Source of the DNA: Pinirhizobacter sp036499745
GTDB taxonomy: Bacteria; Pseudomonadota; Gammaproteobacteria; Xanthomonadales; Rhodanobacteraceae
Assembly (NCBI RefSeq): GCF_036499745.1
Contig: NZ_DASYDG010000012.1
Span: 12,406 to 76,405 of the forward strand
Length of the DNA: 64,000 nt
Reading direction: 5' to 3'
Part shown: piece after piece, positions 56,813-64,000 of the stretch
Numbering within the stretch: position 1 is the stretch's first letter
Layout: the number at the start of each line of letters is the position of its first letter
The notes under the pieces: generated by a model
Seen by the model: only the letters and a program-made list of their open reading frames with translations
Database searches by the model: none
What the model was told of the DNA's origin: nothing
Made by a program: the position numbers and the translations under genes

Positions 56813-57784
56813 ATGGGCCTCGATGACCGCTCTGCACCTGCTCACCCGGCCGACCTTGAACAGCTTATGGGCGCGCTCGAGGTAGAGTACGTGCGCCTTG
56901 CCGAATGCCAGGTAAGCCCGGGGTGGCGACTGGCGTTCCAGGCCATTTCGTCCCCGGGGCTCCACTACAACCTGGCCGGTTATGGCCGGATGGTAGTTGC
57001 CGACCGACCTCCCATTGAGCTGGCCCCCCACACGATAGTCATTCTGCCAGCCCATCTTCCTTTTCGCCTGGAAGTGCCGGGAGAGGACGGGGACACGGCA
57101 CCGCACACCGTGGAGCGCTCGCTGGGCGGCATACGGCCAGGACACCTGGACCGGTTCACGGCCGGCCCTCCTCCCTACTCCCTCAGTCTTATTTGCGGGT
57201 ATTTTCGCGCCGGCTTCGGGGCGGGCATCGACCCGTTTGCCAGCCTTGGCAGTGTTCTTGTTGAAACATTTGAGGAAGACGACCGACCCGATCACCTTCT
57301 GAAGGCAGCCAGCGAAGAACTTGCAAGCATGCGCGTGGGTGCGGCGGCCATGACATGCGTCTTGCTCAAACAGGTACTGCTTACGCTGATTCGCCGCTCG
57401 CTCACCGAACCTGGGCTCTGGGCCGAGCGCTTTTCAGCACTGAGCGACCCGCAGCTGTCCCGCGCGTTCAGTGAGATGCTCGCCCACCCGGGGGCACCAC
57501 ACACCATTGACTCGCTTGCCCGCCGCGCCTTGCTTAGCCGATCGGCCTTCATGGCACGGTTCGCTGCCCTGTTCGGCCTCTCGCCGATGACCGCCCTACG
57601 GCAACTGCGCATGAAGCGGGCGGCGTCCTTGCTTGCAGCCGGCACCTTGTCCATTGAACAGGTGGCATGCGACGTCGGCTATGCGAGCCGCTCGAGCTTT
57701 ATCCGCGCCTTCCGCCTCTACCATGGCAGTTCGCCGGTCGCGCGTCACCTGGCGCCCCAGGACATCCCCCTTCCCCGGCGCTGA
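56813..57784 (+). CDS. AraC-family regulator with cupin-type sensor (paralogue 2)
   Basis: A 323-residue AraC regulator, taken from the ATG at 56813; the upstream GTG at 56777 and TTG at 56741 are possible. The N-terminal sensor (ISSPGLHYNLAGYGRMVVAD; ELAPHTIVILPAHLPFRLEV; LSLICGYFRAGFGAGIDPFA) resembles that of 53378. The double HTH reads TIDSLARRALLSRSAFMARF and LSIEQVACDVGYASRSSFIR. Its match to paralogue 1 spans most of the HTH, with a shared LSRSAFMARF core. It is divergent from the DUF1993 gene and upstream of the histidine kinase, which it may control. Confidence 0.88.
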   Translation: MGLDDRSAPAHPADLEQLMGALEVEYVRLAECQVSPGWRLAFQAISSPGLHYNLAGYGRMVVADRPPIELAPHTIVILPAHLPFRLEVPGEDGDTAPHTVERSLGGIRPGHLDRFTAGPPPYSLSLICGYFRAGFGAGIDPFASLGSVLVETFEEDDRPDHLLKAASEELASMRVGAAAMTCVLLKQVLLTLIRRSLTEPGLWAERFSALSDPQLSRAFSEMLAHPGAPHTIDSLARRALLSRSAFMARFAALFGLSPMTALRQLRMKRAASLLAAGTLSIEQVACDVGYASRSSFIRAFRLYHGSSPVARHLAPQDIPLPRR

Positions 57785-57983
57785 ACCCACGTCGCGGACA
57801 TTATGTCCTGCGATGTGTTCAGCAGTCCTGCATGTGTATCCGAAAGTCCCGCTAGCGCGCTTGAGGGCTATCGGGTCCGCTCGCGCATGCAGTATTTAAC
57901 CCATATGTTTTTTCTATGCACGGCCGGATGACCAACATACATGGGAGGCGGACGGAAATTCACCTACGGCGGAGGGCGCATTG

Positions 57984-58874
57984 GTGATTGGGCAGTTCCA
58001 CCACAGCCTGTGGCATGCCGCTGTTGCCGGCATCGTGATTCCGCGAAATTACTACACCAGCTGGTGGTTCATAGCCCTCGTTGTCCTTCTCGTCGCGCTG
58101 GCGGGATGGTTGGTGTATGTCCGTCATGTACGCCGGCTTGTAGGGCTGGACCGGGCGGCGACGCTCGAGCGCGAGCGCATCGCCCGCGAGTTGCACGACA
58201 CCCTCCTGCAAAGTGTCCAGGGGCTCTTGCTCCTCATCCAGGCCACCGCCCACGATTGCAGGGAGCAAAGCACGAGGGACCGGTTGCTCCGCGCGGTCAG
58301 TGCTGCGCGCGCCACGGTCGTGGAAGGCCGGGCGCAGGTCCAATCGTTGCGAGTGACCGAGCCGGATATCGATCTGCCGGCCCGGTTGATGGAAGTGGCC
58401 ACACAACTGTCGACCGTATACAAAGTGGCGTTTGGCCGGATCATCACCGGGCAACCGGTATCGCTTAGCCCGGCGGTGGCGAGGGAAGTGCTGCCTGTGC
58501 TGCGGGAGATGCTCACCAATGCCTTTCAGCATTCGCGGGCGGCGAACATACGCCTTGATCTCAGATACGGCCTGATGCGCTTTGAGGGTACGGTTACCGA
58601 CGATGGGATCGGCATGGCGCCGGAGGTGATGCAGGCAGGCGGACGCACCGGGCACTGGGGCCTGGTGGGCATGCGCGAACGGGTCGCCCAGCTCCACGGG
58701 CAGTTCCGGATTGACTCAGTCCAGGGGAAGGGCACGGCGGCCCATGTGTCCATTCCCGCCCAACGCTTGTATCGCGAGAATATCGTCACGCGCGTATTCA
58801 GGCGCCGCCACGGGTCATTGAAGTTGGTCGAATGTTCGTGTCTTAATGAAACGGCAGTAGCGCAAAGACTTTGA
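57984..58874 (+). CDS. HisKA_3 histidine kinase lacking an extracytoplasmic sensor
   Basis: A 296-residue kinase started at the GTG 57984 (TTG 57981 also possible) behind GGAGGG. One membrane helix (about residues 26-46) is preceded by PRNYYTSWWF, the stretch that joins a Y_Y_Y domain to the helix in the large propeller-sensor kinases of this group. The H-box is ERERIARELHDTLLQSVQGL (phospho-His near 71). The ATP-binding part has LREMLTNAFQHSRAANIRLD and DDGIGMAPEV then GLVGMRERVAQLHGQF. The sensory region is missing, so it is either truncated or expressed as a short kinase. It may serve the response regulators at 52304 and 53376. Confidence 0.87.
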   Translation: MIGQFHHSLWHAAVAGIVIPRNYYTSWWFIALVVLLVALAGWLVYVRHVRRLVGLDRAATLERERIARELHDTLLQSVQGLLLLIQATAHDCREQSTRDRLLRAVSAARATVVEGRAQVQSLRVTEPDIDLPARLMEVATQLSTVYKVAFGRIITGQPVSLSPAVAREVLPVLREMLTNAFQHSRAANIRLDLRYGLMRFEGTVTDDGIGMAPEVMQAGGRTGHWGLVGMRERVAQLHGQFRIDSVQGKGTAAHVSIPAQRLYRENIVTRVFRRRHGSLKLVECSCLNETAVAQRL

Positions 58875-58876
58875 CC

Positions 58877-59464
58877 ATGACATCCATGACTGCCCTGCTG
58901 AAGGACGTGCGAGCCTGCTCGCTCTGCGCCAACCACCTTCCACTGGGGCCGCGTCCCGTGGTCCAGGCAAGTACCACGGCACGCATCCTTGTCGCAGGCC
59001 AGGCGCCGGGGAGGAAAGTACACCAGACGGGCATTCCGTTTGACGATGTCAGCGGCGACAGGCTGCGCGACTGGCTCGGGATATCGCGCGATGTCTTCTA
59101 TGACGACAGGAACATGGCGCTCATACCCATGGGGTTCTGCTTTCCCGGGACAGGGAAATTTGGCGACCTGGCCCCACGCCCGGAGTGTGCGCCTGCCTGG
59201 CGGAAGGCCTTGCTGGCACACATGAAGCATATCCAGCTCACCATCGTGCTCGGCCAGTACGCACAGGCGTATCACCTGCCCGACCGAGGAAAATCGCTCA
59301 CCGAAACCGTTCTGCGCTGGAGGAACGGTTGGCCGCTCGTGGTGCCGTTGCCCCACCCGAGCCCTCGCAACAAGCGATGGCTGAAGCACAACCCGTGGTT
59401 CGAAAGCGAACTATTGCCGGCGCTGCGATTGCGCGTGGCCGAGGTCCTGCAAGCCACCGACTGA
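58877..59464 (+). CDS. Uracil-DNA glycosylase superfamily protein
   Basis: A 195-residue protein started at 58877. RILVAGQAPGRKVHQTGIPF is the motif-1 loop of the UDG superfamily (GQAPG in place of GExPG), and LVVPLPHPSPRNKRWL is motif 2 with the HPSP loop. CSLCANHL at the N-terminus and FCFPG...PECAPAW supply four cysteines that may bind an iron-sulfur cluster, as in family 4 and related members. It would excise uracil or damaged bases, or be a nonenzymatic relative. It is near AlkA-like and exonuclease III genes. The kinase gene ends two bases upstream of its start. Confidence 0.8.
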   Translation: MTSMTALLKDVRACSLCANHLPLGPRPVVQASTTARILVAGQAPGRKVHQTGIPFDDVSGDRLRDWLGISRDVFYDDRNMALIPMGFCFPGTGKFGDLAPRPECAPAWRKALLAHMKHIQLTIVLGQYAQAYHLPDRGKSLTETVLRWRNGWPLVVPLPHPSPRNKRWLKHNPWFESELLPALRLRVAEVLQATD

Positions 59465-59482
59465 CCGCGCGTCATAGGTCAG
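59461..59482. terminator. Hairpin between convergent UDG and AlkA-like genes
   Basis: CTGACC-GCGCGTCATA-GGTCAG is a 6-bp inverted repeat that overlaps the UDG stop and precedes the end of the convergent AlkA-like gene. No T-run, so only a weak candidate terminator. Confidence 0.3.
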
Positions 59483-59504
59483 ACAGCTTCTACCAGGCCG
59501 GTGA

Positions 59505-60701
59505 TCAAGCCGGATCTCGCAGGGACGCCCACAGGTGCATGCTGGCCAGGCTTCGCCAGGGTGAGAACGGTGCCATCAGGCGGGCGGTACCGGCGGCGTC
59601 GGGTCGCTCGGCCAAGCCATGCAGGCGCTGCAGCGCCGTGGCCAGGCCGCTGTCACCCACAGGAGCGGCATCGGCGAAGCCGATTCGCAACTGCACATAC
59701 CGCGCGGTCCACAGGCCGATGCCGCGCTGGGCGATCAGGGCGCGCTCGGCTTCGATGGCAGAACCGTCGGCCAGCGATTCGACCGGCAGGGTGCCATTGA
59801 CGATCGCTTGCGCGGCGTCGATCAGATAGCGGGCCTTGGAGCGCGAAAAGCGTCGGCTCGTCAGGTCGGCCGGATCGAGGCGGGCAACCGCATCGGGCGA
59901 AGGGTGGACAATCATGCCGCCGATCTTCGTGCCGGCCATCATGATCAGGTCCCGGCGAAGGCTACCTGCGAACGCCAGGTTGATCTGCTGGCCTACGATG
60001 GCCCAGCACAGTGCGTCGAAGGCACTGGGAATCAGTGGTACACGCAGCCCACGGCGCGTCCGAGCCAGCGAAGGATGGTTCTTTTCGAAGTCGTCGATGT
60101 CGTTGACCAGGCCAAGGACCTTCAGCGCATGGCCGTGCAGTAACGCCATGCTCGCAAGGCCGGGCTTTCTCCCGGCCGTCACCCGTGCATCCACCCTGCC
60201 AGGCTCGATGGTCAGCTCGAGTACCGCGGGGCCATCGGGGGTTTGCAGGGCTTTCCATATCCGGTTTCCCAGTGACCTTTCGGCAAGACCGTCCGGATCG
60301 CGGGACTGGTATGCAAGCACTTCTTCCGGCCGGTAGTCATCGGGCAGGCGCAGGACGAACGCCGTAGCACCGTCGAGTGCACGGTACGCCGCCGGCGTCA
60401 GATGCATCTTTTCAAGGAAGTCACGTTCGAACGTCGCCACATTGACGAATCCGGCGGCCTCGGCGATATCGGCGGGTGACCGCTGGCCCTGCACCAGTTG
60501 CCCCGCCGAATAGCCGATACGCGCGCGGGACAACCAGCGCCCGGGTGCCATCTGGGCATGGTCGAACAGCAGGGATTCCAGCCCGGATTGATCCAGGCCC
60601 GCATGTGCCGCGAGGCTGGCGACGTCGGGAACCGACGCCGGCTCATTGGCCAGTAGCCAGGTCAGGCCGTGAAATGCCTCGGCACCTCCGACCCAATTCA
60701 T
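59505..60701 (-). CDS. AraC HTH-AlkA DNA-3-methyladenine glycosylase II fusion
   Basis: A 398-residue fusion protein. The first 110 residues hold an AraC-type HTH (PDVASLAAHAGLDQSGLESL; RIGYSAGQLVQGQRSPADIA; EAAGFVNVATFERDFLEKMH). Next is the AlkA_N domain (FVLRLPDDYRPEEVLAYQSR), then the HhH-GPD glycosylase domain: DALCWAIVGQQINLAFAGSL, RFSRSKARYLIDAAQAIVNG, GIGLWTARYVQLRIG and the catalytic Asp in VGDSGLATALQRL. It excises alkylated bases. The N-terminal methyl-accepting Cys segment of Ada is absent, so it is a shortened Ada-AlkA-type protein. Preceded in the operon direction by an NTF2-like gene. Confidence 0.9.
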   Translation of the reverse strand: MNWVGGAEAFHGLTWLLANEPASVPDVASLAAHAGLDQSGLESLLFDHAQMAPGRWLSRARIGYSAGQLVQGQRSPADIAEAAGFVNVATFERDFLEKMHLTPAAYRALDGATAFVLRLPDDYRPEEVLAYQSRDPDGLAERSLGNRIWKALQTPDGPAVLELTIEPGRVDARVTAGRKPGLASMALLHGHALKVLGLVNDIDDFEKNHPSLARTRRGLRVPLIPSAFDALCWAIVGQQINLAFAGSLRRDLIMMAGTKIGGMIVHPSPDAVARLDPADLTSRRFSRSKARYLIDAAQAIVNGTLPVESLADGSAIEAERALIAQRGIGLWTARYVQLRIGFADAAPVGDSGLATALQRLHGLAERPDAAGTARLMAPFSPWRSLASMHLWASLRDPA

Positions 60702-60712
60702 GCGTGTACTCC

Positions 60713-61681
60713 TTACTTCGTTAATTGCCTGACGAAATCATCACCGTTGGAAAGGGTGATCAGATCGTCGAGAAGCCCGGCTTGGTTGAAGCGCATGAAC
60801 TCGATGCCTCGTACCCGCACGGGCTTTCCCGTAGGCTGCAAAACGGACCCATCGGGCAATGTAAAGGGACCTGTCTGCGTACCTTCCATCACGTACTCTA
60901 CGGCGGCACGGTTTCCTTCTACCAATACGTATTCATCGCGAATGGCAAGGTTGGGAAACGGTATCTTGTAGCGCTTGATTCTCTCGATGAAGGCGCTCTT
61001 TCCATCCAGAAGGGTACCATTGGAATTCACGTGGATGTTATCGGCCACCAGGGGACCATTCCTGTCGAACTGGCCCGTGCTGAAGTTCTTGTGGAAGGTG
61101 GATGCTGCCCGACGAACCTGCGCAACGTACGCGGGGCTTTCGTTCCCGTTCGGAAGCAAGGTGACATTCTCGAAGGCGTCGATCTTCTTGCTACCTTTTA
61201 TCTCGCCCATCACGTCGTCCAGCTTGGTGATCGTGATCAGTTTGCTCATCAGGCCTTGTTTGTCGAATTCGAAGACCTCACCGCTCATGGCCTGGATCTT
61301 GTTACCCGTGGCGGGAATGCCGGCATAGGGTCCCTTGTGCTCGCCCTGCAGAACGTACTGCACAGCGGCCCTGCTGCCATCGACGACAACGATGCGGTCC
61401 TTCAGTTGCAGGCCCGGGAACGGCACGCTGTAGCGCTTGAGGCGCTCGATGAATTTGTCCCGGCCGACCAGGATCACGTTGTTGGAGTCGACATGGATAT
61501 CCGGCGCGGCAAGCGGGCCGTTGCTATCGATTTCGCCGTTGCTGAAGTTACGGTGGAACTTCGATGCCATCACGTGGACAGCTTCGGCTGACGGGTTGTC
61601 CTTTCCACTAGCGATGCTTGCGGCCAAGCCCAGCGTCAGCGATGCCAGGATGCCTATTGCCCTGGAGAACGGGTTGTTCAT
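60713..61681 (-). CDS. Exported protein with two SnoaL/NTF2-like repeats
   Basis: A 322-residue secreted protein started at 61681, with a signal peptide (MNNPFSRAIGILASLTLGLA, ending SIASG). Two tandem copies of about 110 residues follow: MASKFHRNFSNGEIDSNGPL with DKFIERLKRYSVPFPGLQLK, and AASTFHKNFSTGQFDRNGPL with SAFIERIKRYKIPFPNLAIR. Each is a SnoaL-like cone domain used for small-molecule binding or isomerisation. The duplication is internal and clear. A 20-bp palindrome lies 57 bases before the start. It is followed by the AlkA-like gene 11 bases on, though a functional link is unclear. Confidence 0.8.
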   Translation of the reverse strand: MNNPFSRAIGILASLTLGLAASIASGKDNPSAEAVHVMASKFHRNFSNGEIDSNGPLAAPDIHVDSNNVILVGRDKFIERLKRYSVPFPGLQLKDRIVVVDGSRAAVQYVLQGEHKGPYAGIPATGNKIQAMSGEVFEFDKQGLMSKLITITKLDDVMGEIKGSKKIDAFENVTLLPNGNESPAYVAQVRRAASTFHKNFSTGQFDRNGPLVADNIHVNSNGTLLDGKSAFIERIKRYKIPFPNLAIRDEYVLVEGNRAAVEYVMEGTQTGPFTLPDGSVLQPTGKPVRVRGIEFMRFNQAGLLDDLITLSNGDDFVRQLTK

Positions 61682-61737
61682 GGAGGTTCCTGATCTGTCG
61701 TACCGGCCTTGAGTGTATTGGCACCTATACGCCAGAC

Positions 61738-61757
61738 CTTCACCCGATCGGGTGAAG
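61738..61757. promoter_or_regulatory. 20-bp perfect palindrome before the SnoaL-repeat gene
   Basis: CTTCACCCGATCGGGTGAAG is perfectly self-complementary. It overlaps the last codons of the adjacent NTF2-like gene (stop at 61740) and lies 57 bases upstream of the SnoaL-repeat start. This is a likely operator; no regulator is adjacent. A related but imperfect TTCAC/GTGAA pair is part of the terminator at 55085. Confidence 0.55.
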
Positions 61758-62135
61758 TACGTGCTCAACCCATTGGGCACGCCACGCTGGAGCCTGGAAA
61801 GGATCGGCGAAATACTGGGTTTCGTGCGACACCTTCCCATCCCGGAATTCCATGATGCTTACCGTGTGGGCGCGCTTGTCCTGGTAGTTGATCACATACT
61901 CAGTAACCCACAGGTTGCCCTGCCCTACGATGCGCCGGACGGCAAACCCCGATGGTTTGCCGGGGTGATGGCTACGGAGCGCCAGCAGGTTATGTCGACC
62001 GTGAATAACCTCGCCCGATTGCGGGTACTCGCACACGGCATCATCGTGATAGATCTCATGCTCGGCGACCTGGTCACCTGAAGCGGATGCGGCCCAATGC
62101 TTATCAATGGTCGCCCGAATGTCGTGCTCGTTCAT
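61740..62135 (-). CDS. NTF2/SnoaL-like domain protein
   Basis: A 131-residue single-domain protein started at 62135 behind AAGGGAGG. IRATIDKHWAASASGDQVAE, HDDAVCEYPQSGEVIHGRHN, RRIVGQGNLWVTEYVINYQD and VSIMEFRDGKVSHETQYFAD follow the SnoaL/NTF2 fold of small hydratases and isomerases. It has no signal peptide, in contrast to the two-repeat protein that follows. Substrate unknown. The stop lies within the palindrome above. The 5' neighbour gap (62136-62440) holds no complete gene. Confidence 0.85.
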   Translation of the reverse strand: MNEHDIRATIDKHWAASASGDQVAEHEIYHDDAVCEYPQSGEVIHGRHNLLALRSHHPGKPSGFAVRRIVGQGNLWVTEYVINYQDKRAHTVSIMEFRDGKVSHETQYFADPFQAPAWRAQWVEHVLHPIG

Positions 62136-62440
62136 GATTGGCCTCCCTTAGGGTCCATTTGGCTCGGCGATCGCTTCGACCGGCCGATGAGGAAGATCGA
62201 TCATGCGCAGATATGCCCTGACCGGGCAATAAGCGACCCGGGCATCTCATGGCGAAAGACGTTATAAGAAGCTTGGGGGAAAGCTTCGCCTGAAGAACGC
62301 CAGACAAGGGATGGGTTCTGTTCCAGCATTCCGGCCACGACCCCAACCAGGAGGTCGTGGACGCGGAGTACAGGATCCTGAAGGAACGCATTCTTCCGTT
62401 GACGAAATAAGCACCGGGTGCGGGGTTAGCATCGGTGGCG
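62136..62440. other. Gene-free gap with a hairpin and a possible gene remnant
   Basis: GAAGCTT-GGGGGA-AAGCTTC (62268-62287) is a perfect 7-bp hairpin. A start-less plus-strand frame (about 62297-62410) encodes KGWVLFQHSGHDPNQEVVDA followed by EYRILKERILPLTK and a stop; it looks coding but matches nothing I know and may be the tail of a lost gene. The remaining sequence shows no gene; the exonuclease III promoter should lie here. Confidence 0.35.
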
Positions 62441-63268
62441 ATGAAGATCGCCACCTTCAATATCAACGGTATCCGCGCCCGCCTGCCCACCCTGTTGCAA
62501 TGGCTTGAGCGCGAGCAACCGGATATTGCCTGCTTGCAGGAACTGAAGGCCGGCGATGAGTTATTCCCCGTGCAGGAGATCAATGACGCCGGTTACGGGG
62601 CGATCTGGCAGGGGCAGCGCTCGTGGAATGGTGTTGCCATTCTGGCGCGCGGCGCCGATCCGGAGGAGCGCAGGCGCGGCCTTCCGGGCGATGCGAAGGA
62701 TACCCAAAGCCGATACCTGGAAGCGACCGTGCACGGCATGGTCGTGGGCTGCCTGTACCTCCCCAATGGCAATCCCCAGCCGGGGCCAAAGTTCGACTAC
62801 AAGCTGGCCTGGTTCGAGCGGTTCATCCGCCATGCGAAGAAACTGCACGCTAGCGGACACCCCGTCGTGCTGGCCGGTGACTACAACGTCGTACCCACCG
62901 ACGAAGATATCTACAACACGCGTTCCTGGCTGAAGGACGCCCTGCTGCAACCGGAAAGCCGCGAGGCTTACCAGCGCCTGCTTTCACAAGGCTGGGTAGA
63001 TTCGCTGCGTGAACTCTTCGGCGATGAGCGCGTGTACACCTTCTGGGACTATTTCCGCCGGCACTGGGAAACGAACTCTGGCTTGCGCATCGATCACCTG
63101 CTGTTGGGGCCAGGGCTCGGCTCGAAGTTACGCAGCGCCGGCGTCGACACGTGGGTTCGCGGGCTTCCGCATGCCAGCGACCATGCGCCTACATGGGTGG
63201 ACCTCGATATCGACGGCCCGGCGCAAGCCCCGGCGACAAAGAAGGCAAAAGTTACAGGCAGACGGTGA
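62441..63268 (+). CDS. xth: Exodeoxyribonuclease III
   Basis: A 275-residue AP endonuclease/3'-5' exonuclease started at 62441 (GTG 62435 also possible). The fold motifs are all present: KIATFNINGIRARL with the active-site Asn, CLQELKAGDELFP with metal Glu, GDYNVVPTDEDIYN, SLRELFGDERVYTFWDYFRR, LRIDHLLLGPGL and the ASDHAPTWVDL end with the catalytic Asp-His. It cleaves abasic sites in base-excision repair. The C-terminal tail (QAPATKKAKVTGRR) is a basic extension. The gene stands among other repair genes (UDG family, AlkA-like). Confidence 0.95.
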   Translation: MKIATFNINGIRARLPTLLQWLEREQPDIACLQELKAGDELFPVQEINDAGYGAIWQGQRSWNGVAILARGADPEERRRGLPGDAKDTQSRYLEATVHGMVVGCLYLPNGNPQPGPKFDYKLAWFERFIRHAKKLHASGHPVVLAGDYNVVPTDEDIYNTRSWLKDALLQPESREAYQRLLSQGWVDSLRELFGDERVYTFWDYFRRHWETNSGLRIDHLLLGPGLGSKLRSAGVDTWVRGLPHASDHAPTWVDLDIDGPAQAPATKKAKVTGRR

Positions 63269-63730
63269 CGTCTGTGCTGGACGACGTGTTTGGCCGTCCA
63301 TGCGTCTAGAAGGCAATTCGTGTCAATTTGGTGAATTGCGTAAGAAAAGTGTTGACAAACGTTCGCTGCGATGCAACAAATGACTTGCAGCCCGGTTTTC
63401 CTAGGCGTCCGCCTGTATCGCACGGGGATAGTTTCCAGTGAACGCTTTCAGCCATCACCCATCACTCGCTATTGGCGTATCGCGTCCCGATACCCGATGT
63501 AGCAACGTTTGTCCCTGCTGTCCTAACTAAAACAGCATTCCGCGTTTCGCGGCATCCAGGTTCCACCTGAACTCCCGGGTTTTCGACGCCGGGACGACCG
63601 GTTGCGGCCTGTGATACGCCGCCAGGGAAGTACGCGCCTTGCATCAGGGCCGTCACATGGCCAGAGCATTCCGTCCCCAGGCAGTGCCTGGTCCTTCAGC
63701 GCGCGACAAACGTCGCTCTCGGCAGATTCC
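63269..63730 (+). other. 462-base leader of the Oar-like receptor gene
   Basis: No gene fits this gap. TTGACA (63352-63357) lies in an AT-richer stretch and may be a -35 element, but no good -10 follows at 17 bases (only AACAAA). The last 200 bases before the ATG include no clear ribosome-binding site beyond GGCAGATTCC. This is a long leader typical of TonB-receptor genes, but I cannot map the promoter. Confidence 0.4.
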
Positions 63731-64000
63731 ATGACCCATAAATACATCGTTCGTACCACGGCGCTCAGCGCTGCCCTCGGCCTGGCACTGTTTGGCACAG
63801 CCTCATTCGCCCAGTCCACCACGGGTAACCTGTTTGGCCAGGCACCCATCGCCAGTGGTGAAACCGTTCTTATCGAAGGCAGCGCCGGCATCAGCCGCGA
63901 GGTACCGGTGGACGCCAAGGGCCGTTATTCGGCCGGCCAATTACCGTTGGGTACCTACACGGTGAGCCTTCGCCAGGACGGCGCCACCGTCGATACACGA
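63731..64000 (+). CDS. Oar-like TonB-dependent receptor, 5' end only
   Basis: The first 90 residues of a protein that runs off the right edge. A signal peptide (MTHKYIVRTTALSAALGLAL, ending SFAQS) is followed by a carboxypeptidase-regulatory-like domain: STTGNLFGQAPIASGETVLI, GISREVPVDAKGRYSAGQLP and LGTYTVSLRQDGA. This layout, QSTTGN directly after cleavage and a CarbopepD_reg-like repeat, is that of Oar-type receptors abundant in Xanthomonadales. The plug and barrel must lie to the right. The start at 63731 is the only one that gives the signal peptide. Confidence 0.82.
   Translation, partial: MTHKYIVRTTALSAALGLALFGTASFAQSTTGNLFGQAPIASGETVLIEGSAGISREVPVDAKGRYSAGQLPLGTYTVSLRQDGATVDTR

Noticed and set aside
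61738..61757. Palindrome treated as part of a dispersed family with 55085
   Set aside because: Only short TTCAC/GTGAA arms are shared; too little to call a repeat family.
62104..62583. Minus-strand frame across the xth promoter
   Set aside because: Overlaps xth and has no domain pattern.
1..64000. tRNA, rRNA, CRISPR arrays and insertion sequences
   Set aside because: No cloverleaf-like segment, rRNA stretch, regularly spaced repeat or transposase motif was found by reading. A covariance-model scan would be the decisive check.

Overview
The window is about 64 kb of high-GC Gram-negative DNA. Several features point to a Gammaproteobacterium of the Xanthomonadales, most like Rhodanobacteraceae (Luteibacter/Dyella type): three TonB-dependent receptors, one of them with an Oar-like start; DNA polymerase II; many LysR, AraC, IclR and RpiR regulators; and a paoABC-type periplasmic molybdoenzyme. 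This placement is inferred from gene families, since no rRNA or other marker is present. I saw no rRNA, tRNA, CRISPR array or intact insertion sequence.

Layout. 1-0.8 kb: tail of an arsenic-type cluster (aquaporin-like channel and arsC). 0.8-24.7 kb: a patchy accessory region rich in redox and stress enzymes (FAD oxidase, short-chain dehydrogenases, NmrA-like protein, cupin, pirin, Ohr, epoxide hydrolase, alpha/beta hydrolase). Each small group sits beside its own LysR, MarR or GlxA-type regulator. This region holds a two-gene module of unknown function present twice, coding for a secreted propeller-like protein and a secreted Ig-like protein. It also holds what looks like a relic of a third copy, truncated LysR genes, and an aldehyde dehydrogenase damaged by deletion.

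24.8-28.8 kb: Tat-exported molybdenum aldehyde oxidase (paoABC type). 28.8-34.4 kb: a tight operon of TonB receptor, dipeptide epimerase, POT transporter and RpiR regulator, which reads as a peptide or muropeptide salvage unit. 34.4-44.0 kb: a sugar or sugar-acid catabolic cluster with TonB receptor, dehydrogenase, lactonase, KDG/KDGal kinase, DHDPS-family aldolase, enolase-superfamily dehydratase, MFS importer and IclR regulator; a shared AT-rich box lies at two of its promoters. 44.2-48.7 kb: overlapping small genes (Cys-cluster protein, aspartyl-protease-like protein, GNAT, VOC), a hemerythrin fragment and an MFS carrier.

48.7-64 kb: DNA polymerase II, then a regulatory block (response regulator, stand-alone receiver, two paralogous AraC regulators, a histidine kinase lacking its sensor) around a cytochrome P460 gene and a zinc-less DksA-like gene. 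DNA-repair genes follow (UDG family, AraC-AlkA fusion, exonuclease III), interleaved with NTF2/SnoaL-like proteins, and the window ends inside an Oar-like receptor.

Best candidates for something new: the repeated propeller/Ig-like module, whose first copy adds an outer-membrane barrel and a divergent LysR gene; a 39-bp box shared by a GlxA-type regulator gene and the ohr/hydrolase promoter region; a 13-bp MarR operator pair; and a response-regulator gene whose start lies in a 14-bp inverted repeat. Gene starts were chosen from Shine-Dalgarno sequences, signal peptides and overlaps. Functions are family-level unless stated.
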